Assembly: GCA_910583855.1 (NCBI GenBank)
Contig: CAJTYL010000001.1
Location: 124,001 to 188,000 of the forward strand
Direction: 5' to 3'
Length of the DNA stretch: 64,000 nt
Source of the DNA: an uncultured Christensenella sp.
GTDB lineage: Bacteria; Bacillota; Clostridia; Christensenellales; Borkfalkiaceae
Under the pieces are notes generated by a model. That model saw only the letters and a program-made list of their open reading frames with translations. It made no database searches and was not told where the DNA came from. Positions 8,568 through 16,963 of the stretch are shown here, piece after piece. The position numbers and the translations under genes were made by a program. Each line of letters begins with the position of its first letter. The first letter of the stretch is position 1.

Positions 8568-8777
8568 ATGATAACACTTGACAATATTAAAGCAAAGTTA
8601 GCTGAAGCAATAAAGCATAGCGGTTTATCGCAGTCAGAAATAGCACGCAGATTAGGAGTAGCCCATCAACAAGTGTCGGGTTATGTGTGTGGCAAGCAAA
8701 TGCCCGCGCTTGATACGCTTGCAAACCTTTGCGTTATTCTTGATTTAGACGCAAACGAAATTCTTTGCGTAAAGTAA
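8568..8777 (+). CDS. XRE-family (lambda repressor-like) HTH regulator
   Basis: 69 residues, essentially a single HTH_3 domain: LSQSEIARRLGVAHQQVSGY forms the helix-turn-helix, followed by the conserved PALDTLANLCVILDLDANEIL. Small Cro/CI-type proteins of this kind bind palindromic operators and often repress their own promoter. A strong SD (AGGAGG) precedes the ATG by 5 nt. The fold and length match the XRE proteins at 25922 and 28653. It is divergent from a 72-residue unknown gene with an inverted repeat in between. Confidence 0.88.
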   Translation: MITLDNIKAKLAEAIKHSGLSQSEIARRLGVAHQQVSGYVCGKQMPALDTLANLCVILDLDANEILCVK

Positions 8778-8786
8778 ATAATTTTA

Positions 8787-8816
8787 TTTACAACGCACAT
8801 TTAATTGTGTTACAAT
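8787..8816 (+). promoter_or_regulatory. Promoter of fhs (leaderless)
   Basis: TTTACA (8787-8792), an 18-nt spacer and TACAAT (8811-8816). The fhs ATG is 7 nt further on and no SD is present. Confidence 0.6.
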
Positions 8817-8823
8817 TAATCAT

Positions 8824-10485
8824 ATGTTGACCGATATTGAAATCGCTGAAAGTTGCAAATTGCAGGACATTCGCAAGATTGCAAAAAAACTTAAACTCAA
8901 AGAGGACGATTTAGAGCTTTATGGCAAGTACAAGGCAAAAATTAACCTTGAAAAAGTCAACCCTAAGTCAAAGCTTATTTTAGTTACGGCAATTAACCCC
9001 ACTGCAAGCGGAGAGGGCAAAACCACCGTTTCAATAGGTCTTGCCGACGGTATGGCGAGGCTTAATAAAAAAGTCTGCCTTGCTTTGCGGGAGCCGTCTT
9101 TGGGTCCCGTATTCGGCATTAAAGGCGGCGCGGCGGGCGGCGGCTATGCGCAAGTCGTGCCTATGGCGGATATAAACCTGCACTTCACGGGCGACTTGCA
9201 CGCAATTACCGCGGCAAACAATCTTTTGTGCGCCATGATTGATAATCATATTTTGCGCGGTAACGCCTTGGGCATAAAGGAAGTGTATTTCCGCCGCTGT
9301 ATGGATATGAACGATAGGGCGCTACGCGATATTACCGTACATAACCCCGCGGGCAATATGAAGGGTTGCGTCAGCTACGACCGTGCGGAGGGCTTTGAAA
9401 TCACCGCCGCATCCGAGGTTATGGCAATTCTGTGCCTTGCAACCGACCTTAAAGATTTGAAGAAGAGGATAGGTGATATAGTAGTAGGAGTAAATGCTGA
9501 GGGCGAATTCGTTCGTGCGCGTCAGCTCAAAGCCGACGGCGCAATGACTACCCTTTTAAAGGACGCTATAAAGCCCAACCTCGTGCAGACCTTGGAGGGA
9601 ACGCCCGCAATAGTTCACGGCGGACCCTTTGCCAATATTGCGCACGGCTGCAACTCCGTCCGCGCAACCTATACCGCAATGACCCTTGCGGATTATACTG
9701 TAACGGAAGCGGGCTTCGGCGCAGACCTCGGCGCGGAAAAATTCCTCGATACCAAGTGCCGCGTTGCGGGCGTTCAGCCAGACTGCGTGGTGGTTGTCGC
9801 AACCGTCAAGGCGTTAAAGCTCCACGGCGGCGCGGATAAAACCACTTTATCGGAAGAGAATTTAACGGCTTTAAAGGCGGGGCTTCCAAACCTCTTGAAG
9901 CACGTAGAAAATATCAAAAAGGTTTACAACAAGCCTTGCGTCGTCGCAATGAACAGATTTGCAACCGACACCGAAGCAGAGATTTATACAGTACTGCAAG
10001 CCTGTGTCAAAGCGGGCGCGCTCGCTGTATTTACCGACGTCTTTTTAAAAGGCGGCGCAGGCGGAGAGGAGCTTGCCAAAGCCGTTATCGCCGCTTGCGA
10101 CGTAAAGAGCGAACTTCACTATGCCTACGACTTGAACGACGGAATTTGTAAAAAGGTCGAGGATATAGTAAAGAACATATACGGCGGCGACGGTGCGGAC
10201 TTTTCCGAAACCGCGCTTGAAAAGATTGAACGCATCGAAAAGTCGGATATACGCGGCTTGCCCGTGATAATCGCAAAAACGCAGTATTCGCTTTCCGACG
10301 ACCCCAAAAAACTTGCCGCGCCCACGGGCTTTAAAATCAAGGTTCGGGACATAATCTACAAGGGCGGCGCTAACTTCATCGTTGCCGTCGCGGGTGAAAT
10401 TATGCTTATGCCCGGTCTTTCCAAAACCCCGTCGGCTGAGCACATCGACATAGACGACAACGGCAAAATAGTAGGATTATCTTAA
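8824..10485 (+). CDS. fhs: Formate-tetrahydrofolate ligase
   Basis: Makes 10-formyl-THF from formate, ATP and THF for one-carbon metabolism and, in acetogens, the methyl branch of the Wood-Ljungdahl pathway. 553 residues, the normal length. The P-loop TAINPTASGEGKTTVSIGL (about residues 56-74), the conserved LREPSLGPVFGIKGGAAGGGY and the folate-region FANIAHGCNSV are all present. No fold- or acs-type genes are adjacent, so the window does not show acetogenesis. The start is supported by a promoter whose -10 box ends 7 nt before the ATG; no SD is visible. Confidence 0.97.
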   Translation: MLTDIEIAESCKLQDIRKIAKKLKLKEDDLELYGKYKAKINLEKVNPKSKLILVTAINPTASGEGKTTVSIGLADGMARLNKKVCLALREPSLGPVFGIKGGAAGGGYAQVVPMADINLHFTGDLHAITAANNLLCAMIDNHILRGNALGIKEVYFRRCMDMNDRALRDITVHNPAGNMKGCVSYDRAEGFEITAASEVMAILCLATDLKDLKKRIGDIVVGVNAEGEFVRARQLKADGAMTTLLKDAIKPNLVQTLEGTPAIVHGGPFANIAHGCNSVRATYTAMTLADYTVTEAGFGADLGAEKFLDTKCRVAGVQPDCVVVVATVKALKLHGGADKTTLSEENLTALKAGLPNLLKHVENIKKVYNKPCVVAMNRFATDTEAEIYTVLQACVKAGALAVFTDVFLKGGAGGEELAKAVIAACDVKSELHYAYDLNDGICKKVEDIVKNIYGGDGADFSETALEKIERIEKSDIRGLPVIIAKTQYSLSDDPKKLAAPTGFKIKVRDIIYKGGANFIVAVAGEIMLMPGLSKTPSAEHIDIDDNGKIVGLS

Positions 10486-10516
10486 ATATAATTACGAAAC
10501 AATCATAGGGTTTAAA

Positions 10517-11140
10517 ATGACAATAGAGAGGATAATGATATTTGCCGAGCAAGGTAATGCAAGTGCGCAATATAATTTGGGCGGTTGTTATTATAGAGGC
10601 GAAGGTGTAGAAAAAGATTACACCAAGGCAGTATATTGGTGTACAAAATCCGCCGAACAAGGTTATATGGAGGCACAAAGCACATTAGGCGGGCACTATT
10701 ATAACGGTCAAGGAGTAGAGCGAAACTATGAAAAAGCCGTTGAATGGTACTCAAAAGCAGCCGAGCAGGGGGATGCGAAAGCGCAATTCCGTTTAGGTAT
10801 TTGCTATAACCATGGCGACGGTATAGAAAAAAATTTCGAGAAGGCTGCATATTGGTATACAAAATCCGCTGAGCAAGGGAATATAAAAGCGCAGGACAAG
10901 TTAGGCATTTATTATTATATCGGCAGAGGTGTGCAAAAAGATTACACCAAGGCAGTATACTGGTGGGAAAAATCTGCACAACAAGGTAATGCAAGTGCAC
11001 AATTTGGCTTAGGTACCTGTTATGATATTGGTACAGGAGTTGCCGTAGATAAAGAAAAAGCACGGTACTGGTTGCAAAAATCAGCAGAGCAGGGCGACAT
11101 GGGCGCAATAAACTATTTAAAACAAAATTTTAACTTATAA
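10517..11140 (+). CDS. Sel1-repeat protein
   Basis: 207 residues built almost entirely of five Sel1-like (TPR-related) repeats of 36 residues, each with the pattern AEQGxxxAQxxLGxxYxxGxGVxKDYxKAxxW. There is no signal peptide or membrane segment, so it looks cytosolic. Sel1 proteins act as protein-protein scaffolds; the partner is unknown. It lies 31 bp after fhs and before a repeat element. The first and fourth repeats are closely similar, which suggests recent internal duplication. Confidence 0.85.
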   Translation: MTIERIMIFAEQGNASAQYNLGGCYYRGEGVEKDYTKAVYWCTKSAEQGYMEAQSTLGGHYYNGQGVERNYEKAVEWYSKAAEQGDAKAQFRLGICYNHGDGIEKNFEKAAYWYTKSAEQGNIKAQDKLGIYYYIGRGVQKDYTKAVYWWEKSAQQGNASAQFGLGTCYDIGTGVAVDKEKARYWLQKSAEQGDMGAINYLKQNFNL

Positions 11141-11163
11141 TCAATGGTATAAAATTATAAACT

Positions 11164-11222
11164 TCCCGCCCCACTCTTGCCCTCCCCCTTATACCTGAGG
11201 GGGAGGGGTAGGGGTGAGGGTG
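11164..11222. repeat. GC-rich palindromic intergenic repeat
   Basis: A C-rich stretch followed by CCCTCCCCCT and AGGGGGAGGG as inverted arms (about 11179-11209), then GGTAGGGGTGAGGGTGCG. There is no T-tract, so it is not a normal terminator. It resembles the short C-rich palindromic repeats that are dispersed between genes in many Clostridia and has the same character as the element at 25876. Confidence 0.5.
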
Positions 11223-11251
11223 CGTTATAAATAACAAAAAAAGAGATAAAT

Positions 11252-12898
11252 ATGAAACTTCCCGAAGCAACAAACTTTATAGAACAAATTATCAACGAAG
11301 AGCTTGAAGCCGGCAAGTTTGAATCGACTGGCAACGAAATCCACGTTCGTTTCCCGCCCGAACCCAACGGCTATTTGCACATAGGTCACATAAAGGCTAT
11401 GTGCATCAATTTCGGCGTTAAGGAAAAATACCACGGCACGCTGAACCTTCGTATGGACGACACTAACCCCGCCAAAGAGGACTACGAGTACGTCAATTCC
11501 ATAGTCGACGCGGTGCATTGGCTGGGCTTCAAGTACGACAAGCTCGTATTCGCCTCCGACTATTACGACAGGCTTTACGAAATTGCCGAAAAGTATATCT
11601 TAGACGGCAACGCGTACGTTTGCGACCTGTCTGCCGAAGAAATCACCGCAACCCGCGGCACTCTTACCGAGGCGGGCAAGGAATCCCCTTACCGTAACAG
11701 AAGCGTTGAAGAGAATTTAAAGCTTTTCCGCGAAATGAAGGCGGGCAAATACCCCGACGGCGCAAAGGTTTTAAGGGCGAAAATCGATATGTCGTCCCCC
11801 AACGTTAACATGCGCGACCCGATAATTTACCGCATTGCGCGAGTACCGCACTATCGCACGGGCGATAAGTGGTGCATCTATCCTATGTATGATTTTGCTC
11901 ACCCCGTGTCCGACGCAATAGAGGGTATAACGCATTCTCTTTGCTCCCTTGAATTTGAAAACCACCGTCCCCTGTACGATTGGTTTATCGAAAAGGCGGG
12001 CTTCCCTGCGCCCAGACCCAGACAGATAGAGTTTGCAAGGCTGAATATAACCAACACATTAATGTCCAAACGCTATTTAAAAAAGCTCGTTGACGAGGGC
12101 TTCGTCGACGGCTGGGACGATCCCCGTATGCCTACCGTTATGGGCTTGAAAAACCGCGGCGTTCCCCCTATGGCGTTAAAGAAGTTCTGCGCTGCCGTCG
12201 GCGTTGCAAAAGCCTATTCGGTGGTAAACCAAGCACAGCTTGATAGCTGTATCCGCGACGAGTTGAACGCGAACGCAGAGCGCGCTATGGCGGTTATTAA
12301 CCCCGTTAAGCTTATCGTAACCAACTATTCGGGCGAGGAAGAGCTTGACTTTGAAATCAACCCCACCAAGGAAAACGGCGGAACACGCCCCGTAAAATTT
12401 ACGGGCAGCGTGTATATTGAAAGAGACGACTTCTCGTTAAATCCCCCGCCAAAATACAAGCGTTTGCAAAAGGGTGGCACCGTCCGTTTAAAGGGCGCGT
12501 ATATCGTCCGTTGCGATGACGTAAAGATTGATAAAAACGGAGAGGCTGAGGAAGTTTACTGCACTTATTTCCCCGAAACGAAGAGCGGAAGCAATGCAGT
12601 AACGGATATAAAAGCCAAGGGCGTTGTGCAGTGGGTTGACTGTAAGTACGGCATAGACGCGGAGTTCAGACAGTACGAACCGCTTTTAAACGACGAGGAA
12701 TACCCCGATCAGGATTATGCCGAAAGACTGAATAAGAACAGCCTGAAAAAGTTCCGAGGCAAGGCTGAACCCTATCTTGCGGAGAGTGAAAACGGCAAGC
12801 CTTTCCAGCTTATGCGCATGGGTTACTATAAAAAAGATACCTGCGGCGGGCTTGTACTGTCCGAAATCGTATCGCTCAAAGACAACTTCAATAAATAA
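11252..12898 (+). CDS. glnS: Glutaminyl-tRNA synthetase
   Basis: Directly charges tRNA-Gln. 548 residues, class I. PPEPNGYLHIGHIKA carries the HIGH motif (about residues 34-48) and LMSKRYLKKL the KMSKS-equivalent loop; DDPRMPTVMGLKNRG and the two C-terminal beta-barrel anticodon domains (from about residue 340) are typical of GlnRS and not of bacterial GluRS. Most Firmicutes make Gln-tRNA through GatCAB, so GlnRS points to a lineage that acquired the gene by transfer (family knowledge). A weak purine-rich SD precedes the ATG, and a strong terminator follows the stop. Confidence 0.95.
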   Translation: MKLPEATNFIEQIINEELEAGKFESTGNEIHVRFPPEPNGYLHIGHIKAMCINFGVKEKYHGTLNLRMDDTNPAKEDYEYVNSIVDAVHWLGFKYDKLVFASDYYDRLYEIAEKYILDGNAYVCDLSAEEITATRGTLTEAGKESPYRNRSVEENLKLFREMKAGKYPDGAKVLRAKIDMSSPNVNMRDPIIYRIARVPHYRTGDKWCIYPMYDFAHPVSDAIEGITHSLCSLEFENHRPLYDWFIEKAGFPAPRPRQIEFARLNITNTLMSKRYLKKLVDEGFVDGWDDPRMPTVMGLKNRGVPPMALKKFCAAVGVAKAYSVVNQAQLDSCIRDELNANAERAMAVINPVKLIVTNYSGEEELDFEINPTKENGGTRPVKFTGSVYIERDDFSLNPPPKYKRLQKGGTVRLKGAYIVRCDDVKIDKNGEAEEVYCTYFPETKSGSNAVTDIKAKGVVQWVDCKYGIDAEFRQYEPLLNDEEYPDQDYAERLNKNSLKKFRGKAEPYLAESENGKPFQLMRMGYYKKDTCGGLVLSEIVSLKDNFNK

Positions 12899-12902
12899 AA
12901 CG

Positions 12903-12933
12903 GACGGCGGAAGCAAAACTTCCGCCGTCTTTT
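12903..12933. terminator. Intrinsic terminator after glnS
   Basis: GACGGCGGAAG (12903-12913) pairs with CTTCCGCCGTC (12919-12929), followed by TTTT. It also lies at the 3' end of the convergent DUF1540 gene. Confidence 0.88.
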
Positions 12934-12945
12934 AAAGGTTATAAG

Positions 12946-13098
12946 TTACACCTTTTCGGAATAGCTTTCGCAGCAAGTGCAGTCAACCTTGTTGCAAGTG
13001 CAGCCAACCTTTATGTGGTCAAGCGTGCAGTTGCAGCCGCGATGGTTGTACTTGCAGTTTGCTACGTCGCAAGCTATATTGTGATTAACGTTTTCCAT
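12946..13098 (-). CDS. DUF1540 Cys-rich mini-protein
   Basis: A 50-residue protein read on the minus strand. It has nine cysteines (positions 10, 15, 22, 24, 33, 35, 40, 42, 43) in the DUF1540 spacing CxVxNCxYNxxGCxC...HIKVGC. A good SD (GGAGG) lies 7 nt before the ATG, and the gene ends against the glnS terminator. DUF1540 proteins are widespread in Clostridia and Bacilli and are presumed metal-binding; their function is not established. The coding pattern, the SD and the match to the family make it a real gene despite its size. Confidence 0.85.
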   Translation of the reverse strand: MENVNHNIACDVANCKYNHRGCNCTLDHIKVGCTCNKVDCTCCESYSEKV

Positions 13099-13151
13099 AA
13101 AATAACCTCCGCTATTATTTTGCGTCGAAACGCTTTAAATATTCACCGCTC

Positions 13152-13180
13152 TTGACAAACCGCCTGCGCAGCGTTAAAAT
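13152..13180 (+). promoter_or_regulatory. Promoter of rplI
   Basis: A perfect TTGACA (13152-13157), a 17-nt spacer and TAAAAT (13175-13180), about 20 nt before the rplI ATG. Confidence 0.75.
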
Positions 13181-13199
13181 ATATAAAAGAGGTGTTAAG

Positions 13200-13643
13200 A
13201 TGAAAGTTATATTGTTACAGGACGTAAAAGGACAGGGCAAGAAGGGAGAGGTTATCGACGTTAACGAGGGGTACGCCCGCAACTTCCTTGTAAAGAAAGG
13301 TCTTGCAGAGGTTGCGACCGCCGTTAAACTGAACGACTTAAAGCAGAAAAATACCGCCGCGGAGTTCCATAGGGCGGAAGAGGTCAAAGCCACCCGCGCC
13401 CTTGCAAAAGAGATTGAGGGCAAGAACTTCACCGTTAAGATAAAGGCGGGTCAGGCGGGTAAGGTGTTCGGCTCGGTGACGGGCGCGAATATCTCGGACG
13501 CGTTGAAGGCTGCGGGCTACGATATCGACAAGAAGAAAATCGTTCTCCCCGCACCAATTAAAACCTTGGGTGCATACGATATCGATTTAAAGCTTTTGGA
13601 GGGGATTTCCGCCAAAATCAAAATTACGGTCGAAGCGGAATAA
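13200..13643 (+). CDS. rplI: 50S ribosomal protein L9
   Basis: 147 residues. The N-terminal rRNA-binding domain has the family signature [28 protein letters not shown], followed by the long connecting helix and the C-terminal domain (from about residue 75) of L9. ATG 13200 is chosen over an upstream in-frame ATG at 13152 because it has the SD AGAGGTG and starts exactly at the conserved MKVILL. It is monocistronic here, with its own promoter and terminator; the usual dnaB/rpsR neighbours are absent. Confidence 0.96.
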   Translation: MKVILLQDVKGQGKKGEVIDVNEGYARNFLVKKGLAEVATAVKLNDLKQKNTAAEFHRAEEVKATRALAKEIEGKNFTVKIKAGQAGKVFGSVTGANISDALKAAGYDIDKKKIVLPAPIKTLGAYDIDLKLLEGISAKIKITVEAE

Positions 13644-13673
13644 TAAAACAAGGTAAGCTGAATAATGAAACAT

Positions 13674-13712
13674 GCGGCGCGGGCAATTGCCCGCGCCGCT
13701 TTAATTGTTTAT
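13674..13712. terminator. Bidirectional terminator between rplI and the DUF2207 gene
   Basis: GCGGCGCGGGCAATTGCCCG continues into a perfect 26-bp palindrome (13674-13699), followed by TTTAATTGTTT on the plus strand. Confidence 0.85.
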
Positions 13713-13723
13713 GCGGTTATTTA

Positions 13724-15631
13724 TTATCTGAAACGTCCGCCGCCACCGCCGTGTCCGCCGCCGGAGAACCCTCCGAAACTTCCGTGTCCGCCGCCCGATA
13801 CCCCCGAAGAAGAGGGGCGCGAAACGAAATTAGACGTCATATTTGACATTGACGCTCGCATAATCGAGTTGAAGATATAGAAGTTAAACAGGGTATTTGC
13901 GGTGGAGCTCGTCGCCCATTGGGGAGGCTGAACCGTGATATCCTTGAACTTGTCTTCCCATTTATCGGAAACGCCCAAAACCTGTGCGTAGGGCAAAACG
14001 TGATAGTAGAACTGCGGGTCGTCTTCAAGCAACTTTTCGAGCTTATCCTTTTCAACCAATTCTATAAAATTTTTGAACCCGACAATTTCGTTCAGTTGCT
14101 CGGTATATTCCTTTGTTCTGGTTATTATAATTACCGCCGTGCCTGCGGTTGCGCAAGCTATAAGGCAGAGCAAAATTTTCGGGATAATACCCAAAATAAA
14201 CGAAGGTACGAACAACGTATAGAACAGAGTAGTCAATGCGCTTATGCCTATTGCGGCACAAATAAAGGCTATTTTTACGCCTTTTCTGGATTTGTATTTA
14301 TTGTTTACCAAGCCCATACTGAAAACGTTTACAAAGAACAGCGGCACTATGGCAATAAAAGGCGCGATTATAAGATAGTGTAAAGAAATCTGCGACAGCG
14401 CAAGAACGAGCGGCGCTAACCCAAGCATTAAGCCGCCGAGAAGCGCAAGCGCGTATGAAAGTATAACGCTCTTTTTCTCGTAAAGCTCTTTGGTTCTGTC
14501 GTTTACGGTTTTGGTGACCCTGTCAACCGTACGGTAGAATTTATACTTAAGCATACTGGGCTTTATCGCGTCCTGTCCGTCGAACATCTCAGCAAACATA
14601 AGTTGCTCGTAATCGGGCGCGTCCTGCGGGAGTGCTTTTACAATACGGATAATGGCGGGGTCCCTCTGGTCGTCAAGGTTTATCTTCAAATAACCCTTAT
14701 CCGCCCAATAGAAAATCATGGAGGTTATATCTTCGGAATCTATTTTTCCGTCAAGCAGCTTACCCATAAGTAAAGGATTCATTTTATTCGGCGCTTCAAA
14801 GTTAATAACGGGGGTAAGCGTGCCCTTGTTAAACGCTAAAAATTTCAGCGCAATTACGAAGAGAAGGATGACCGCCGCCGCGATTACGAACCAGTAAGGC
14901 GTAAAATCAAAGTATGTAGTAAGCGCGCCTTCTTCAAATTCCAAGTCGAATCTTAAAGCATAATTTAAAATAACGTTTTCGTAATCTTCAAAGCTGATAA
15001 CGGTTCTGCTGTCAACCGTTTCCGTAGCGGTTTCAGCCGTTTCCACGTTTCCGGATATGGACTGATAGAAACAATTGACGCTATTCGCTACGTATCCCTC
15101 GGGCAGTTTAATTTTTACAGATATATTTGTAATTTCACAGTTCCAACCGGTGCCTATCGGTGTGAGCGCAAGCGCGTTGGCTCCCTCCTGTGCCTTCGTC
15201 AGACAGTAATCGTATTTTATACGGTAAGTATGCTCGTCGTTTTTGTACGAACTGTCGCCAATGTCTATCGACAGAAAACTACTGTCCTCAACGAATACGT
15301 CGTAGAAAACAGGGGAGGGTACGCCGCCTTTCAATTCGCTCACCCTAACGTTTTTGATAAGTTCGCCCGCATTCAATGGGATGTCGCGTATTACGCCCGT
15401 GTTGTTGTAGTGATAAACGGTTATATCTTCGGTAACGGCAATCGAGCGGTCGCTTTTTATATCCATTTCAACGGCGTAACCCGAAAGGTAGGGATGGCTA
15501 TAAAGCCTAGTGATGCGCGTCGTTCCCGCGCTTGCGGGCTTTGTCGTGCAGAAAGCTACGGCAAGACATACCGTAGATAAAAGCAAGATAATAAGAGCGT
15601 ATAAATAAGGCTTGAATTTTATTTTCTTCAT
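13724..15631 (-). CDS. DUF2207 membrane protein
   Basis: 635 residues. An N-terminal signal/TM segment (about 9-30) leads to an extracytoplasmic beta-rich DUF2207 domain (about 40-225). After that come a TM helix (about 247-268), a soluble stretch, and a block of hydrophobic helices (about 395-510). The end is Gly/Ser-rich, with GGGHGSFGGFSGGGHGGGGG. This is the usual architecture of the family that accompanies LemA; the function is unknown, with a link to envelope processes suspected. SD AAAAGGA precedes the ATG. It is probably co-transcribed with lemA and the Nudix gene. Confidence 0.85.
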   Translation of the reverse strand: MKKIKFKPYLYALIILLLSTVCLAVAFCTTKPASAGTTRITRLYSHPYLSGYAVEMDIKSDRSIAVTEDITVYHYNNTGVIRDIPLNAGELIKNVRVSELKGGVPSPVFYDVFVEDSSFLSIDIGDSSYKNDEHTYRIKYDYCLTKAQEGANALALTPIGTGWNCEITNISVKIKLPEGYVANSVNCFYQSISGNVETAETATETVDSRTVISFEDYENVILNYALRFDLEFEEGALTTYFDFTPYWFVIAAAVILLFVIALKFLAFNKGTLTPVINFEAPNKMNPLLMGKLLDGKIDSEDITSMIFYWADKGYLKINLDDQRDPAIIRIVKALPQDAPDYEQLMFAEMFDGQDAIKPSMLKYKFYRTVDRVTKTVNDRTKELYEKKSVILSYALALLGGLMLGLAPLVLALSQISLHYLIIAPFIAIVPLFFVNVFSMGLVNNKYKSRKGVKIAFICAAIGISALTTLFYTLFVPSFILGIIPKILLCLIACATAGTAVIIITRTKEYTEQLNEIVGFKNFIELVEKDKLEKLLEDDPQFYYHVLPYAQVLGVSDKWEDKFKDITVQPPQWATSSTANTLFNFYIFNSIMRASMSNMTSNFVSRPSSSGVSGGGHGSFGGFSGGGHGGGGGRFR

Positions 15632-15644
15632 ACTATTCCTTTTA

Positions 15645-15676
15645 AGAAGTAACGGCGCAAACGCGCCGTTACTTCT
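15645..15676. other. Strong stem-loop between lemA and the DUF2207 gene
   Basis: AGAAGTAACGGCGC (15645-15658) pairs perfectly with GCGCCGTTACTTCT (15663-15676) around a 4-nt loop. No long T-tract follows on the minus strand, and the SD of the DUF2207 gene comes straight after it. It could be an attenuator, an mRNA-stability element or a processing site inside the operon. Confidence 0.6.
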
Positions 15677-15691
15677 AATATGTCTGATTAA

Positions 15692-16273
15692 TTAAAACTG
15701 CACTTTTACGTTTTGTCTTTCTTCGGGGCTGTCAACCGTGAAGTATTCGCGCTCCTTAAGCTTCATAGCCTTTGCCACGATGAGGGAAGGGAAAGATTTA
15801 ATCTTTTTGTTAAGCTCCCTAACGCACGCGTTGTGATACTTTCTCGCGTTTACAAGTTCGTTTTCGATGTTCCGCAGTTGGTTCTGCAAATCGAGGAAGT
15901 TCACGTTCGCCTTTAAATCGGGATAGTTTTCGGTTACCCGTCTGAATCCCTGCAACACCGTTGTCAGTTCTTTGTCCGCCGCAATCTTTTCGCTTACGGT
16001 GGTTGCGCTCATAGCCTTGGCGCGCGCTTCCGTAACCTTGGCAAAGGTTTCGCTTTCGTGTTTAGCGTAGCCCTTGACAGTTTCAACTAAGTTGGGGATA
16101 AGGTCGTACCTCTTTTTAAGATACACGTCAATGGTGGAGAAAGCGTCGTCGCAATTCGTGCCGAGCCCTACGAATTTGTTGTAGGTTGCAATCGTCCAAA
16201 CGATAAGTATAAGCACGACCGCTATAGCAACGCCTATACCGACCCAGCCGCCCACTGAAATCAATAAATTCAT
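15692..16273 (-). CDS. lemA: LemA family protein
   Basis: 193 residues. An N-terminal TM helix (about 10-30) is followed by the LemA helical bundle with the signatures YNxFVGLGTNCDDAFSTIDV, KKRYDLIPNLVETVKGYAKHE and YHNACVRELNKKIKSFPS. LemA proteins are membrane-anchored with a large soluble domain and typically pair with DUF2207 proteins, as here. The function is unproven. It lies 9 bp after the Nudix gene and upstream of the DUF2207 gene. Confidence 0.95.
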   Translation of the reverse strand: MNLLISVGGWVGIGVAIAVVLILIVWTIATYNKFVGLGTNCDDAFSTIDVYLKKRYDLIPNLVETVKGYAKHESETFAKVTEARAKAMSATTVSEKIAADKELTTVLQGFRRVTENYPDLKANVNFLDLQNQLRNIENELVNARKYHNACVRELNKKIKSFPSLIVAKAMKLKEREYFTVDSPEERQNVKVQF

Positions 16274-16282
16274 TTTTTTACC

Positions 16283-16777
16283 TCACTTAAAATTTTTTAT
16301 TTCTGACAGGGCGGTTTTTAAAAACGCCTCCGCCGTGGAATCTTTTCTTATCGCTTCCCTTGCGTCGTCGAAGGAAAACCACTTGACGTCGTCAATCTCG
16401 CTCTCGTCGATGACCGGCTCTCCGTCCTCCGCCATGGAAAGGTAGCCAAGCATAAGCACGTTTTTAGGCTCGTGATAGCGCGAACCCATGTATTTGAATT
16501 TCACCGTGTTTAATTTGGTTTCTTCCTTAAATTCGCGCGTGACCGCTTTTTCGGCGGTTTCGCCTTTTTTAACGTAGCCCGCAAACAGAATATAATCGCC
16601 ATGTCCTTTATGCTTAGCCAAAAGAATTTTATCCTTGCTTCTGTTTGTTACGACCATACTTACGGCAGTAGGAAACTGCGCAAATCTGAATTGTTCGCAC
16701 GCCTTGCAATAAGGGACGAGCCCTTCGCCGCTTGCGAACATCAGGGTTAATTTTTCTCCGCATTCTGTACAATACAT
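16283..16777 (-). CDS. Nudix hydrolase with zinc ribbon, NudC-like
   Basis: 164 residues. An N-terminal zinc ribbon (CTEC...CKAC) precedes a Nudix domain whose box reads GYVKKGETAEKAVTREFKEE, keeping the Gx5Ex7REUxEE core; the usual Gly after EE is Lys. The later stretch SRYHEPKNVLMLGY corresponds in position to the NADH-pyrophosphatase SQPWPFP motif but is not conserved. The substrate is probably a dinucleotide or nucleotide sugar. A purine-rich SD (GGGGGGAAAA) precedes the ATG; it is the first gene of the lemA/DUF2207 group. Confidence 0.88.
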   Translation of the reverse strand: MYCTECGEKLTLMFASGEGLVPYCKACEQFRFAQFPTAVSMVVTNRSKDKILLAKHKGHGDYILFAGYVKKGETAEKAVTREFKEETKLNTVKFKYMGSRYHEPKNVLMLGYLSMAEDGEPVIDESEIDDVKWFSFDDAREAIRKDSTAEAFLKTALSEIKNFK

Positions 16778-16879
16778 ATTTTCCCCCCTATTTAATACTT
16801 ATATCATATATTTTCAATTATCTATTATACTCCTTTTTTCTGTGGTTTTCAATAGATTAATGCAAATTTGACAAATATA

Positions 16880-16908
16880 TTGACATAAAATTATCAATAT
16901 TATATAAT
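16880..16908 (+). promoter_or_regulatory. Promoter of the UDP-sugar pyrophosphorylase gene
   Basis: A perfect TTGACA (16880-16885), a 17-nt spacer and a perfect TATAAT (16903-16908). A second TTGACA at 16868-16873 lies 12 bp upstream. The leader is about 50 nt and very AT-rich. Confidence 0.75.
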
Positions 16909-16963
16909 AAATACAACTTTATTTAACAAAATTTTAATAGAAATTTCACCTTAGAGTTTTAAT

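Noticed and set aside
8787..8823. THF riboswitch before fhs
   Set aside because: The promoter abuts the start codon, leaving no room for a leader.
10512..11108. 198-codon minus-strand frame opposite the Sel1-repeat gene
   Set aside because: Its apparent repeats only mirror the Sel1 DNA repeats on the other strand.
10517..11140. CRISPR-like repeat array
   Set aside because: The about 108-bp periodicity is the coding repeat of five Sel1 units, with no spacers.
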